62,299 bases of DNA from Magnetospirillum sp. UT-4 (GCF_902729435.1 NZ_CACVCG010000043.1:1-62299); one strand, 5' to 3'. Counted from the first letter of the stretch, positions 7,580 to 20,768 are shown. The notes: a model not told the origin generated them from the letters alone. Numbers and translations are program-made.

Positions 7580-8824
7580 ATGGTCTTCGGCGCCTTCGAG
7601 CGGATGGTGGCGTTCCGTTACCTCCGCGCCCGCCGCAAGGAGGGGTTCATCTCGGTCATCGCCGGGTTCTCGCTGCTGGGCATCGGCCTGGGCGTCGCCA
7701 CCCTGATCGTGGTGATGGCGGTGATGAACGGCTTCCGCCAGGAGCTGCTGGGGCGCATCCTCGGCATCAACGGCCATGTCGGCGTCTATGGCACCGCCAC
7801 CGCGCTGGGCGATTACGATCCCCTGGCCGAGGCCATCCGCCGGCTGCCCTCGGTCACCCGCGCCATTCCCACCGTCGAGGGCCAGGTGATGGCGACCTCG
7901 CAGGCCGGCGCCGCCGGCGCCATCGTGCGTGGCGTGCGCCCCGACGACCTGCTGGCCCGCGACATCTTCCGCAAGGGCTTCAGCGGCGATGCCGAGGTGC
8001 TGCGCGGCGGCGATGCCGTTGTGATCGGCTACCGGCTGGCCGAGAAGCTGGGCCTGCGCATCGGCGACACCATCTCGCTGATCTCGCCCAAGGGCAACGC
8101 CACCGCCTTCGGCACGGTACCGCGCATGCGCGGCTACACCATCGCCGGCACCTTCAACGTCGGCATGTTCGAGTACGACAACGGCTTCATCTTCATGCCG
8201 CTGGAGGCGGCGCAGACCTATTTCCGGCTGCCCGGCGCGGTGACCCAGATCGAGGTGTTCCTGGACAACCCCGACCGGGTGCCCGAGGTGCGCGGCGAGA
8301 TCTTCCGCCTGGCCGGCGGCAACGTCCGCATCTATGACTGGCAGCAGGCCAATGCCAGCTTCTTCAACGCCATCCAGGTGGAGCGGAACGTCATGTTCCT
8401 GATCCTGACGCTGATCATCCTGGTGGCGGCCTTCAACATCATCTCGTCGCTGATCATGCTGGTGAAGGACAAGGGCCGCGACATCGCCATCCTGCGCACC
8501 ATGGGGGCGACACGGGGCATGGTGATGCGCATCTTCTTCCTGGCGGGGGCCTCGGTGGGGGTGGTGGGGACGGTGTTCGGCACCCTGCTGGGGGTGTGGT
8601 TCGCCACCAACATCGAAAACATCCGCCAGTTCATCCAGTCCATCATCGGCCGCGAGCTGTTCGCCGCCGAGATCTATTTCCTCACCCAGCTGCCGGCCAA
8701 GGTCGATACCGGCGAGGTGGTGGCGGTGGTGACCATGGCCCTGGGCCTGTCCTTCGCCGCCACGGTCTATCCCAGCTGGCGGGCGGCCAATCTGGATCCG
8801 GTGGAGGCGCTGCGCTATGAGTAG
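7580..8824 (+). CDS. lolE: Lipoprotein-releasing system permease LolC/LolE
   Basis: Inner-membrane subunit of the Lol ABC complex that extracts outer-membrane lipoproteins and passes them to LolA. Seen in 414 residues: one N-terminal membrane segment (about 28-50, [21 protein letters not shown]), a large periplasmic MacB-like domain (about 50-265), and three C-terminal membrane segments of the FtsX type starting near residue 275. A single LolC/E gene suggests a homodimeric transporter as in many alphaproteobacteria, although a second copy could lie elsewhere. It overlaps lolD by 8 bases. Confidence 0.93.
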   Translation: MVFGAFERMVAFRYLRARRKEGFISVIAGFSLLGIGLGVATLIVVMAVMNGFRQELLGRILGINGHVGVYGTATALGDYDPLAEAIRRLPSVTRAIPTVEGQVMATSQAGAAGAIVRGVRPDDLLARDIFRKGFSGDAEVLRGGDAVVIGYRLAEKLGLRIGDTISLISPKGNATAFGTVPRMRGYTIAGTFNVGMFEYDNGFIFMPLEAAQTYFRLPGAVTQIEVFLDNPDRVPEVRGEIFRLAGGNVRIYDWQQANASFFNAIQVERNVMFLILTLIILVAAFNIISSLIMLVKDKGRDIAILRTMGATRGMVMRIFFLAGASVGVVGTVFGTLLGVWFATNIENIRQFIQSIIGRELFAAEIYFLTQLPAKVDTGEVVAVVTMALGLSFAATVYPSWRAANLDPVEALRYE

Positions 8825-9506
8825 GCCCCCGGACCCCAACAGCGGCCTCAGGCTCGAGGGCATCCGCCGGTCCTTCCTCCAGGGCAAGGACGAGCTTCGC
8901 GTCCTCGACGGCGCCGATCTGGCCATCAAGGGCGGCGAGATCATCGCCCTGGTCGGTCCCTCGGGCGCCGGAAAGTCGACCTTGCTGCACATCGCCGGCC
9001 TGCTTGAGCGCCCCGATGCCGGCGAGGTCTGGCTGGGCGGCGAGGCCTGCGGCCGCCTGGGCGACGACCGTCGCACCCAGCTCAGGCGCTCCCATCTCGG
9101 GTTCGTCTACCAGTACCACCACCTGCTGCCGGAATTCTCGGCGGTGGAGAACGTCATCCTGCCGCAGATGATCGCCGGACGATCGCGGGCCGAGGCCCGG
9201 ACCTCCGCGCTGAACCTGCTCGAACGCATGGGGCTGAAGGCCCGCGCCGAACACCGCCCCGGCCAGCTGTCGGGCGGCGAACAGCAGCGGGTGGCCATCT
9301 GCCGGGCCCTGGCCAACCAGCCCAAGGTGCTGCTGGCGGACGAGCCCACCGGCAATCTGGATCCCCACACCTCGGAAGCGGTGTTCGCCGAATTGCTGAC
9401 CCTGGTGCGCTCCACTGGCGTGGCTGCCATGATCGCTACCCACAATCCCGATCTCGCCCGCCGCATGGACCGCATCGTGCGGCTGGAGGAGGGGAGACTG
9501 GTGTAG
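8817..9506 (+). CDS. lolD: Lipoprotein-releasing system ATPase LolD
   Basis: ABC ATPase that powers lipoprotein release with LolE. Seen in 229 residues: Walker [11 protein letters not shown]-loop [18 protein letters not shown] (the HHLLPEFSA wording is typical of LolD), signature [11 protein letters not shown], Walker [10 protein letters not shown] and the switch His in MIATHNPD. Starts inside lolE (8-base overlap), indicating coupled translation; ends 1 base before dnaE. Confidence 0.96.
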   Translation: MSRPPDPNSGLRLEGIRRSFLQGKDELRVLDGADLAIKGGEIIALVGPSGAGKSTLLHIAGLLERPDAGEVWLGGEACGRLGDDRRTQLRRSHLGFVYQYHHLLPEFSAVENVILPQMIAGRSRAEARTSALNLLERMGLKARAEHRPGQLSGGEQQRVAICRALANQPKVLLADEPTGNLDPHTSEAVFAELLTLVRSTGVAAMIATHNPDLARRMDRIVRLEEGRLV

Positions 9507-9507
9507 G

Positions 9508-12972
<3,465 letters not shown>

Positions 12973-13060
12973 CGGCCGGGTGGTGTGGATTGCCACAGCT
13001 GCCGCGAATATCACGATTATGTCATGCTTCCTCCATCGACCGCCCCTGCGGGAGGATGCC

Positions 13061-13243
13061 ATGCGACGCTCCGTCATCCTTGCTCCCCACGGTTTTCCCT
13101 GCTGTGCCGTCCTGACCGGATTGGCGACCCTGGCCGTGGCGATGCTGATCCTTCTCAACCTCTTCGGCATGGCTTCCGTGGGCGGGGCCTTCGTGGTCTC
13201 GGCGCTGATCGGCATCGGGGCTTTTGCCGCGCGGCTGGGTTGA
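13061..13243 (+). CDS. Small membrane protein of unknown function
   Basis: 60 residues with a GGGAGGA ribosome-binding site about 8 bases before the ATG at 13061. Seen: two predicted membrane segments (about 16-35, AVLTGLATLAVAMLILLNLF, and 39-56) joined by a short GMASVGG turn, and two adjacent Cys at the first segment. No recognised family. It lies between dnaE and the GH17 gene, the latter beginning 76 bases later. Coding status rests on the good RBS and hydrophobic pattern only. Confidence 0.5.
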   Translation: MRRSVILAPHGFPCCAVLTGLATLAVAMLILLNLFGMASVGGAFVVSALIGIGAFAARLG

Positions 13244-13318
13244 CAGGGATTGACGCGGCAGGCGGCCCCGCATAATGAAGGGGAATACCCGCCCGGGCGG
13301 CTTCGATTCGGAGATGGA

Positions 13319-15013
13319 ATGACCCTGCGCACGGCCGTTCTGGCGGTAATTGCCGCCGCCCTGTTCAGCCTTTTCGGCTGGTGGCTGGGAAACCGGCCGG
13401 TACCGGTGGAGCTGTCCTTCGACGAGCCCTTCCCGTCGGTGTCGTTCGCTCCGTTCCGCCGCGGCCAGAGCCCGATCACCGGCGATTACCCGCCGCCGGC
13501 CCAGATCGAGGAGGACCTGAAAAGCCTGGTCGGCGTCACCCGCGGCATCCGCACCTACACCAGCCGCGAAGGCCTGGACGTGGTCCCGGATCTGGCGCGC
13601 AAATTCGGCATCGAGGTCACCCACTCGGCCTGGCTGGGCAAGAAGACCGACATCAACGCCGCCGAGGTCAAGGCGCTGATCGAGGCAGCCAACGCCCATC
13701 CCGATGTCATCAAGCGGGTCATCGTCGGCAACGAGGTGCTGCTGCGCCAGGATCTCGGTCCCGACCAGTTGATCGCCTATATCCGCCAGGTCAAGGCGGC
13801 GGTGAAGCAGCCGGTCTCCTATGCCGACGTCTGGGCCTTCTACCTGCGCTATCCCCAGGTGGCGGACGAGGTCGATTTCATCACCATCCACATCCTGCCC
13901 TACTGGGAGGACGAGCCGGTCGGCGTCGAGGGCGCCGCCCAGCACATCGTCAAGATCTACCGGATGATGCAGGAAAAGTTCCCCGGCAAGCCGATCCTGA
14001 TCGGCGAGGCCGGCTGGCCGACCCGGGGGCGGGGCAGGGGACCGGCGGCGGTGAACATGGAGAACGCCGCCTTCTTCGTGCGCACCCTGGCCAAGGTGTC
14101 GAAGGAGAACGGATTCGACTACAACGTGGTGGAGGCCTTCGACCAGCCATGGAAGGCCAAGCTGGAGGGCACCGTCGGGGCCTTCTGGGGGGTGGTCGAC
14201 AGCGACCGCCAGGTCAAGTTCCGCATGTCGGGCCCGGTCGAGGCCAATCCCGGCTGGCTGCGCCAGGCGCTGATCTCGGTCGTGCTGGGGGCCGCCGGCG
14301 CCCTGCTGTTCCTGCGCAAGGCCGCCGACTACACCCCGGGCCGCGCCATGGTGATCGCCGCCCTGGCCCAGGTGCTGGCGGCGGCGGTGGTCTGGCAGGC
14401 GATGAATGCCCTGTGGATCGCCTACAGCACGCTGCAGGATATCTGGGCGCTGGCCCGCATCGCCCTTCACGCCGCCTTCGCCGCCCTGATCCTGCGCGCC
14501 GCCGGGCTGTCCCTGCGCAGCGGCGCCTCCCCGGTCCCCAGCCGGTGGGGCGAGCGGCTGACCATCATCTACGCGGTCTGCGCCTGGGCGGTGACCCTGC
14601 TGCTGTTCTTCAACGGCCGCTACCGCGACATCCCCAACCTGGAATTCCTGGTGCCGGCGCTGGGTCTCTTCCTGTGGGGCGTGATCCGCTACGCCGCCCT
14701 CGGGCTGGACTGGAAGCGGGCCTTCGCCGTCGGCCACCTGTTCGCCGGCAGCGTCCCGGCCCAGCTTGGCCCGGCCAAGGAAATGACCATCGCCCTGCTG
14801 GTCTCGGCGGCGCTGGCGCCGCTGTCGGAATCGCTGGCGCTGTACCTGGGCGAGGACTTCCAGGCCATGCATCCCGACCTGTCGCAGCAGATCCCGATGA
14901 TGGCCGAGATCGCCGTGGCCAACGGCGAGATGCTGGTGTGGGCCGGGATGCTGCTGGTGATGGCGCTCCCGTTCCTCGCCGAGTGGCGGCTTGCTAGAGC
15001 ACGCTGCGATTAG
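13319..15013 (+). CDS. GH17-family membrane protein, beta-glucan related (NdvC-like)
   Basis: 564 residues: an N-terminal membrane anchor (about 5-22), an extracytoplasmic glycoside hydrolase family 17 domain (about 30-310) and seven or so C-terminal membrane segments. Seen: the acid/base Glu in IVGNEVLL, the nucleophile Glu in LIGEAGWPT, and aromatic active-site strands around HILPYWEDE. Family GH17 acts on beta-1,3-glucans; bacterial versions fused to membrane helices include Bradyrhizobium NdvC, involved in beta-(1,6)/(1,3)-glucan synthesis, probably by transglycosylation. Start at 13319 rather than 13250 because it places the anchor at the N-terminus. No partner GT2 synthase is in the window. 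Confidence 0.8.
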   Translation: MTLRTAVLAVIAAALFSLFGWWLGNRPVPVELSFDEPFPSVSFAPFRRGQSPITGDYPPPAQIEEDLKSLVGVTRGIRTYTSREGLDVVPDLARKFGIEVTHSAWLGKKTDINAAEVKALIEAANAHPDVIKRVIVGNEVLLRQDLGPDQLIAYIRQVKAAVKQPVSYADVWAFYLRYPQVADEVDFITIHILPYWEDEPVGVEGAAQHIVKIYRMMQEKFPGKPILIGEAGWPTRGRGRGPAAVNMENAAFFVRTLAKVSKENGFDYNVVEAFDQPWKAKLEGTVGAFWGVVDSDRQVKFRMSGPVEANPGWLRQALISVVLGAAGALLFLRKAADYTPGRAMVIAALAQVLAAAVVWQAMNALWIAYSTLQDIWALARIALHAAFAALILRAAGLSLRSGASPVPSRWGERLTIIYAVCAWAVTLLLFFNGRYRDIPNLEFLVPALGLFLWGVIRYAALGLDWKRAFAVGHLFAGSVPAQLGPAKEMTIALLVSAALAPLSESLALYLGEDFQAMHPDLSQQIPMMAEIAVANGEMLVWAGMLLVMALPFLAEWRLARARCD

Positions 15014-15042
15014 ATCGCATCGTCCTCCAGCTTCGTTCGTAT

Positions 15043-15100
15043 GCCCTCGCCGGGCGCGGCCCTCCGGCCGCTTGGCCGCCGCCGCAATGGCGGCAGGAGC
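15043..15100 (-). repeat. 58-bp dispersed intergenic repeat, copy 2
   Basis: Minus-strand relative of 5383-5440, ungapped over 58 positions. The central hairpin here is GCGGCC-GGAG-GGCCGC, keeping pairing while three base pairs are swapped relative to copy 1. The left part also forms GCCGC-CATT-GCGGC. Its start touches the neighbouring hairpin at 15097-15130. Confidence 0.6.
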
Positions 15101-15130
15101 AGGGTGAATCCTTCGGATATCCCCCTGCTC
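15097..15130. terminator. Hairpin between convergent genes
   Basis: GAGCAGGG (15097-15104) pairs with CCCTGCTC (15123-15130); inside it ATCC (15108-15111) pairs with GGAT. It sits between the GH17 gene (plus) and the pentapeptide gene (minus), where a bidirectional terminator is expected, but neither side has a T-tract. Confidence 0.4.
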
Positions 15131-15142
15131 TAGGAAGCGGGG

Positions 15143-15637
15143 TTAGTTCCGGCACTCCCCCTTCGAGCCGGCGGCGCAGACCCGTCCGTCCACCCAGGTG
15201 GTGCCCGACAGGTTGGCCGCGGTCCAGATCACCCGGCCGATCCGCGCCCCCTTGAGGTTGGCTCCGGCAAGGTTGGCGTCGAGCAGGTTGGCGCCCTCCA
15301 GATTGGCTCCGGACAGATCCGTCCCCACCAGATTGGCGGCATGAAGGTGGGAGCCCGAGAAATCGGCCCCCTTCAGGTTGGCCCTGTGGAAATTCACCAA
15401 TTGCAGGTGCGAGCCGGAGAAATTGGCCCCCGGCAATTCGGCTTCGTCGAAGCGGGTGGCCATGAACTGGCCGTCATGCAGGTCCTTGCCCGGCGCCTTC
15501 AGCTTGCGCAACTCGGCCCAACCGCAATTGGCCTCGGGCACCAGCTGACAACTGGGGTTTACATTTTCCATGTCGTTGGCCAATGCCGGCAGTCCGGCAA
15601 CCGCGAGTACAGATGCCAGAAGGGCTATTCTAACCAT
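15143..15637 (-). CDS. Exported pentapeptide-repeat protein
   Basis: 164 residues. Seen: signal peptide (1-20, ending AGLPALA), two Cys in the early mature part (PSCQLVPEANCGW), then about a dozen tandem A(N/D)LxG-type pentapeptides (residues about 65-130, for example GANLEGANLLDANLAGANL) that would fold as a right-handed beta helix, and a C-terminal pair of Cys (VCAAGSKGEC). The start at 15637 puts the signal peptide at the N-terminus. Export and disulphide potential argue against a gyrase-protecting Qnr role, which is cytoplasmic. Function unknown. Confidence 0.8.
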   Translation of the reverse strand: MVRIALLASVLAVAGLPALANDMENVNPSCQLVPEANCGWAELRKLKAPGKDLHDGQFMATRFDEAELPGANFSGSHLQLVNFHRANLKGADFSGSHLHAANLVGTDLSGANLEGANLLDANLAGANLKGARIGRVIWTAANLSGTTWVDGRVCAAGSKGECRN

Positions 15638-15727
15638 GTGCGCCTCCACGCCGTTGAATGGAGACACAATCACTCATCGTCTGGCCATGTGGCTTTGACG
15701 TTGGCCAATAACAAATTACAGGTGTTA

Positions 15728-16735
<1,008 letters not shown>

Positions 16736-18028
16736 CTAGGCTTTCTCCAGGGCTTGGGTGAGGTCGGCGAGGATGTCGTCGATGTGTTCCAGGCCGACGG
16801 ACAATCGCACATAGCCCGGAGTGACGCCAGTCGCCAGCTGATCCTCGTCGGAGAGCTGGGAATGGGTGGTGCTGGCCGGGTGGATGGCCAGCGAGCGGGC
16901 GTCGCCGATATTGGCGACGTGATAGAACATCTCGAGCCCGTCGATGAACCGCTTGCCGGCCTCGGCGCCGCCCTTCAACTCGAACCCCAGCAGGGCGCCG
17001 TAGCCGCGCTTGAGGATGGCATCGGCGCGGCGACGGTGTTCGCCCTCCATCAGGCCGGGATAGATCACCTTCGCGACCTTGGCGTGGGTGCTGAGGAAGC
17101 GGGCCACCGCCAGGGCGTTGTCGCAATGGGCGCGCATGCGCAGCGGCAGCGTCTCGATGCCCTGGATGAACTGGAAGGCGTTGAACGGGCTCATGGCGGC
17201 GCCGATGTCGCGCTGCAGGATGACCCGGGCGCGGATGATGTAGGCGATGGGGCCCAGCGGCTTCACCGCCTCGGTCCAGACGGTGCCGTGATAGCTGGGA
17301 TCGGGCTGGGTCAGCAGCGGGAAGCGGGCGGCGTGCTTCTCCCAGTCGAACTTGCCGGAATCCACCAGCATGCCGCCGATGGAGCTGCCGTGGCCGCCGA
17401 TGAACTTGGTGGTCGAATAGACCACGATGTGGGCGCCGTGCTCGATGGGGCGGCACAGCACCGGTGCGGCGGTGTTGTCCATGATCAGCGGCACCCCGGT
17501 CTTCTCGGCCAGGGCGGCGACCTCGCGGATGGGGAAGGCCTGCAGCTTCGGATTGGGCAGGGTCTCGGCGTACCAGGCGCGGGTGCGCTCGTCGGTGGCG
17601 CGCACGAAGGCCTCGGGGTCGGACGGATCGACGAAGCGGCATTCGATGCCGAACTGCTTCAGGGTGTTGGCGAACAGGTTCCAGGTGCCGCCGTAGAGGT
17701 CGGTGGAACTGACGAAATTGTCGCCGGCCTGGCAGATGTTCATGATGGCGAAGGTGCTGGCCGCCTGGCCCGACGAGGTGGCGAGCGCGGCGACGCCGCC
17801 CTCGAGCGCGGTGATGCGCTGTTCCAGCACGTCCTGGGTCGGGTTCATGATGCGGGTGTAGATGTTGCCCAGCTCGGACAGGGCGAACAGGTTGGCCGCA
17901 TGCTGGGTGTCGCGGAACAGGTACGAGGTGGTCTGGTGGATGGGAACGGCCACCGACCCGGTACCCGGATCGGCGCGGAAGCCGGCATGGAGAACGATGG
18001 TCTCGGGATTGGTGCTTTTCAGCGTCAT
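16736..18028 (-). CDS. metY: O-acetylhomoserine (thiol)-lyase
   Basis: PLP enzyme of the Cys/Met metabolism family making homocysteine from O-acetylhomoserine and sulphide. Seen in 430 residues: PIHQTTSYLFRDTQHAA, the large-domain TSSGQAAS loop, and the PLP Lys in YSTTKFIGGHGSSIGG; the phrase TKFIGGHG and the length near 430 separate MetY from shorter MetZ/MetB proteins. ATG 18028 is preceded by a GAGGGAGG ribosome-binding site. The leader has two competing hairpins and a U-tract (separate feature), so expression is likely controlled by attenuation. Downstream hemB follows without a gap. Confidence 0.93.
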   Translation of the reverse strand: MTLKSTNPETIVLHAGFRADPGTGSVAVPIHQTTSYLFRDTQHAANLFALSELGNIYTRIMNPTQDVLEQRITALEGGVAALATSSGQAASTFAIMNICQAGDNFVSSTDLYGGTWNLFANTLKQFGIECRFVDPSDPEAFVRATDERTRAWYAETLPNPKLQAFPIREVAALAEKTGVPLIMDNTAAPVLCRPIEHGAHIVVYSTTKFIGGHGSSIGGMLVDSGKFDWEKHAARFPLLTQPDPSYHGTVWTEAVKPLGPIAYIIRARVILQRDIGAAMSPFNAFQFIQGIETLPLRMRAHCDNALAVARFLSTHAKVAKVIYPGLMEGEHRRRADAILKRGYGALLGFELKGGAEAGKRFIDGLEMFYHVANIGDARSLAIHPASTTHSQLSDEDQLATGVTPGYVRLSVGLEHIDDILADLTQALEKA

Positions 18029-18045
18029 GGCCTGGCCTCCCTCAC

Positions 18046-18116
18046 AAAAAATCCGCCGACATGGGCGGCGGTCGAATGTCGGAGGCGAGTTGAACACTGC
18101 CCAACCCCTATGTCAA
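18046..18116 (-). promoter_or_regulatory. metY promoter and terminator-like leader
   Basis: On the minus strand: -35 TTGACA (18116-18111), 17-base spacer, weak -10 TCAACT (18093-18088). Then a stem CCGACAT/ATGTCGG (18082-18076 with 18062-18056) and an overlapping stem CCGCCG/CGGCGG (18071-18066 with 18058-18053) followed by six U (18051-18046). The two stems share bases and cannot form fully together; the second with its U-tract is an intrinsic terminator placed about 18 bases before the metY ATG. This is the layout of an attenuator. It does not match the SAM-II or SAM-I consensus that I know. Confidence 0.5.
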
Positions 18117-18220
18117 GCGGGCGCAGGCATATTATCCACCACTCATTTGTGGAATGCCCGGCTCTTGCCGGAAGCGCCTGTGCCGGACACACTCTCGCCG
18201 GAATGGGAGGGGGGGGATTC

Positions 18221-19279
18221 ATGACCGAGACGGAGACGTTGGTGACGTGCCGGGAGGGGGTGGGGCATATCCTTCTCAACCGGCCGAGGGTGCTGAACGC
18301 GCTGTCGCCGGTGCAGTATTTCCACCTCGCCGGGCTGCTGGCCGGGTGGCAGCACGACCCGGCGGTGCGGCTGGTGGTGGTCGAGGGCGCCGGCGAACGC
18401 GCATTCTGCGCCGGTGGCGACATCCGCGCGGTGTGGGAAGCCGGCCGGCGCGGCGACCACGAGCACAATCGCCGCATCTTCCGCACCGAATATGCCATGA
18501 ACCGTCGCATCCACCATTTCGGCAAGCCCTATGTGGCGCTGCTGGACGGCATCGTCATGGGCGGTGGCGCCGGTATCTCCATCAACGGCCGCTACCGTGT
18601 CGTCACCGAGCATGCCCTGTTCGCCATGCCCGAAGTCGGCATCGGCTTCTTTCCCGATGTCGGCGCCGGGCACTTCCTGGCGCGCTGCCCCGGCAGGGTC
18701 GGGCTCTATCTGGGCATGACCGGGGCGCGCATCGGTCCGGCCGACATGGTGTGGGCGGGGCTGGCCACCCATTACGTGCCGCGCGCCGGGCTGAAGGATC
18801 TGAAGCTGGCGCTTGCCGGAGCGGCCACGGCTGCCGATGTGGACAACGCGGTGGCCGAGGTGCTGGCCAAGGCGGCGCAGGACCCCGGACCGTCGGCACT
18901 GGCCGAAGCCGCCTCGCGCATCGACGAATGCTTCTCGGCCGACAGCGTGGCCGGCATCCGTGACCGGCTGCAGGCGACCGATGCCGAATGGGCGCGCCTG
19001 GCGGTGGCGGCCATGGACCGGGCGTCCCCGACCGGGGTGGCGGTGGCCTTCCGTCATGTCGGCACCGGGCGGGACCGCAGTTTCGACCAGGGCATCCGCC
19101 AGGATTTCCGGCTTGCGTGTAGGCTGCTGCTGGAGAAAGACTTCCACGAAGGCGTGCGCGCCCTGGTCATCGACAAGGACCGCAATCCGGCCTGGTCGCC
19201 CGCCGCGCCCGACCATGTGGCCGAGGCCGATATCGACCGCCTGTTCGCCGGCATCGGCGAGGACCTGTCATTCGATTGA
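18221..19279 (+). CDS. 3-hydroxyisobutyryl-CoA hydrolase (enoyl-CoA hydratase superfamily)
   Basis: 352-residue crotonase-fold protein, expected to release 3-hydroxyisobutyrate from its CoA ester in valine degradation. Seen: oxyanion-hole segments AFCAGGDIRAVWE and GIVMGGGAGISINGRYRV, and the HIBCH-type run FAMPEVGIGFFPDVGAGHF that differs from true hydratases; the length (about 350 instead of 260) also fits. The ATG has a strong G-rich RBS immediately upstream. Divergent from metY. Alternative: a general enoyl-CoA hydratase/isomerase, less likely. Confidence 0.88.
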   Translation: MTETETLVTCREGVGHILLNRPRVLNALSPVQYFHLAGLLAGWQHDPAVRLVVVEGAGERAFCAGGDIRAVWEAGRRGDHEHNRRIFRTEYAMNRRIHHFGKPYVALLDGIVMGGGAGISINGRYRVVTEHALFAMPEVGIGFFPDVGAGHFLARCPGRVGLYLGMTGARIGPADMVWAGLATHYVPRAGLKDLKLALAGAATAADVDNAVAEVLAKAAQDPGPSALAEAASRIDECFSADSVAGIRDRLQATDAEWARLAVAAMDRASPTGVAVAFRHVGTGRDRSFDQGIRQDFRLACRLLLEKDFHEGVRALVIDKDRNPAWSPAAPDHVAEADIDRLFAGIGEDLSFD

Positions 19280-19289
19280 GGAGACCGCG

Positions 19290-19472
19290 ATGGCGGGCCG
19301 GGAAGTGCTGTTCGAGTTCATACGGGTCGGGACCTACGTCAAGGTCAGCGCCGTCGATGCCGCCACCGGCATCGAGGTGTCCATCGTCGGGCCGGCCAGT
19401 GCCAGTCAGGCCCATCTGAGGCTGACGGCCTTGCGGAAACTCGAATACGTGCTCGCCAAGGGGGGCAAATGA
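19290..19472 (+). CDS. Conserved small alphaproteobacterial protein (DUF6898-like)
   Basis: 60 residues starting 10 bases after the hydrolase stop with a GGAG RBS. Sequence MAGREVLFEFIRVGTYVKVS then DAATGIEVSIVGPASA; it reads as a small beta-sheet protein followed by a helix (LTALRKLEYVLAK). I believe it belongs to a short conserved family often found in alphaproteobacteria (DUF6898), a recollection not tested here. Function unknown. It is probably co-transcribed with the hydrolase and ends at a strong hairpin shared with mucR. Confidence 0.7.
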   Translation: MAGREVLFEFIRVGTYVKVSAVDAATGIEVSIVGPASASQAHLRLTALRKLEYVLAKGGK

Positions 19473-19474
19473 AA

Positions 19475-19502
19475 AGGGCCGCGCCAACCAAGGCGCGGCC
19501 CT
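19475..19502 (-). terminator. Terminator between small gene and mucR
   Basis: Perfect 11-bp stem AGGGCCGCGCC (19475-19485) / GGCGCGGCCCT (19492-19502) with loop AACCAA. Read on the minus strand the stem is followed by TTTT, so it is a good intrinsic terminator for mucR; on the plus strand there is no T-tract, but it may still slow polymerase. Confidence 0.8.
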
Positions 19503-19520
19503 GAACTCGGCAGGGGTTTC

Positions 19521-19976
19521 TCAGCGGCCGCGACGGCGGGCCGGCTTCTCGTCGCCTTCGCCGGCCTTGCGGCCAAGGCCGATCTTCTTGGCGAAATCGG
19601 AGCGCTGAGCGGCGTAGTTGGGCGCCACCATCGGATAATCGGGCGGCAGGCCCCACTTGGCCCGGTACTCGTCCGGAGTCATGTTGTAAGTGGTCCGCAG
19701 ATGACGCTTCAGCATCTTCAGCTTCTTGCCGTCTTCCAGACAGACGATGTACTCGGGCGTCACCGACTTCTTGACCGGCACCGCCGGCTTGGGTGCCTCC
19801 GACTTGGCTTCGGGGGCGCCGTTCTCCAACGACGACAACGAGGCATAGACGGTATGGATGACCTCCGGGATTTGCCCGGCGGGCAACGGGTTCTTGCTCA
19901 CATAGGCGGCGACGACGTCCACGGCCATGCGCAGAATGTCATCGCGGTTGCTCTTGTCGACGTGGGTGTCGTTCAT
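19521..19976 (-). CDS. mucR: MucR/Ros-family transcriptional regulator
   Basis: 151-residue H-NS-like/zinc-finger regulator of the Ros/MucR family, which silences AT-rich promoters and controls exopolysaccharide, motility and cell-cycle genes in alphaproteobacteria. Seen: N-terminal helix region (oligomerisation, residues 10-50), a Pro/Ala/Glu/Lys-rich linker (53-70), then the DNA-binding domain with CLEDGKKLKMLKRHL, MTPDEYRAKWGLP and PMVAPNYAAQR, and a basic tail. Of the four Ros zinc ligands only the first Cys and first His are plainly kept: the second Cys is Asp, and the second His position reads RTTYNM. Family members are commonly autoregulated. Confidence 0.92.
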   Translation of the reverse strand: MNDTHVDKSNRDDILRMAVDVVAAYVSKNPLPAGQIPEVIHTVYASLSSLENGAPEAKSEAPKPAVPVKKSVTPEYIVCLEDGKKLKMLKRHLRTTYNMTPDEYRAKWGLPPDYPMVAPNYAAQRSDFAKKIGLGRKAGEGDEKPARRRGR

Positions 19977-20318
19977 GTCCGCATCCGAAGAAGGTTAAGC
20001 CTGCATCCGTGTCAATGAATGCATGGTTCCTCTTTCCTGTCAATTCCTATCTGGAGCCGATGAATAATGATTTCTTTGGCACTCAGCCGTTTTCAGTAAA
20101 TCTGCCCCTTTATGGAAGGGTCTATACCCCAATGGTCTGTTGCATCAAGGGGGGTTCATTTTGCGCTTTGCCCCGGCAAGGGGACGAACGGGCGGCGAAG
20201 CGGGCCATTCGGCCACTGACATCGTGCGGTCCCCATGAGTTTGTGGCGGATTGGCAAGTGGATGCGACATATGGTATCTAGCGCCATTGTCTCGCTCAAA
20301 TACGATGGAACCACTGGC
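19977..20318. other. Divergent intergenic region, mucR / rpiB
   Basis: 342 bases without a convincing gene. It is less GC-rich than its surroundings, mainly 20030-20160. On the minus strand two TTGACA hexamers occur upstream of mucR (20043-20038 and 20015-20010); no good -10 partner is obvious for either. MucR-family proteins bind AT-rich DNA, so autoregulation here is plausible. Short open frames upstream of rpiB (from 20235) lack coding character. Confidence 0.4.
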
Positions 20319-20768
20319 ATGAAGTCGCAAACCATCGCGCTGGCGTCCGACCACGGCGGCCTGGAGATGAAGGCGCTGCTGAAGCAGCACCTGGAAGGCG
20401 CCGGTCTCACCGTGATCGATCTCGGCACCAACGACGGCCAGTCGGTCGACTATCCCGACTTCGCCGACGCCATGGCCTCGGCCCTCAAGGGCGGCAAGGC
20501 CGAGCGGGGCATCCTGATGTGCGGCACCGGCATCGGCATCTCCATCGCCGCCAACCGCCACAAGCATGTCCGCGCCGCCCTGGTGCACGATTCCTACGGC
20601 GCGCGCATGTGCCGCCAGCACAACGACGCCAACGTCCTGGTGCTGGGCGGGCGCACCATGGGACCGGAAGTCGCCAAGGAAGTGGTCGACATCTTCCTGA
20701 ATACCGAATTCGAAGGCGGCCGCCACGCCCGGCGGGTCGCCAAGCTGGCCGATTCCGGCGAACGCTGA
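20319..20768 (+). CDS. rpiB: Ribose-5-phosphate isomerase B
   Basis: Interconverts ribulose-5-phosphate and ribose-5-phosphate in the pentose phosphate pathway. Seen in 149 residues: [13 protein letters not shown] at the N-terminus, DYPDFA, the catalytic Cys in [15 protein letters not shown], and [21 protein letters not shown] 20319 gives the usual start, eight residues before SDHGG. It precedes glyA by 44 bases; rpiB-glyA-nrdR-rib gene order is common in alphaproteobacteria. Confidence 0.96.
   Translation: MKSQTIALASDHGGLEMKALLKQHLEGAGLTVIDLGTNDGQSVDYPDFADAMASALKGGKAERGILMCGTGIGISIAANRHKHVRAALVHDSYGARMCRQHNDANVLVLGGRTMGPEVAKEVVDIFLNTEFEGGRHARRVAKLADSGER

Noticed and set aside
6230-9076. 948-codon minus-strand open frame over proS-lolE
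   Set aside because: Same explanation: antisense of conserved genes, repetitive His/Asp/Gly-rich translation.
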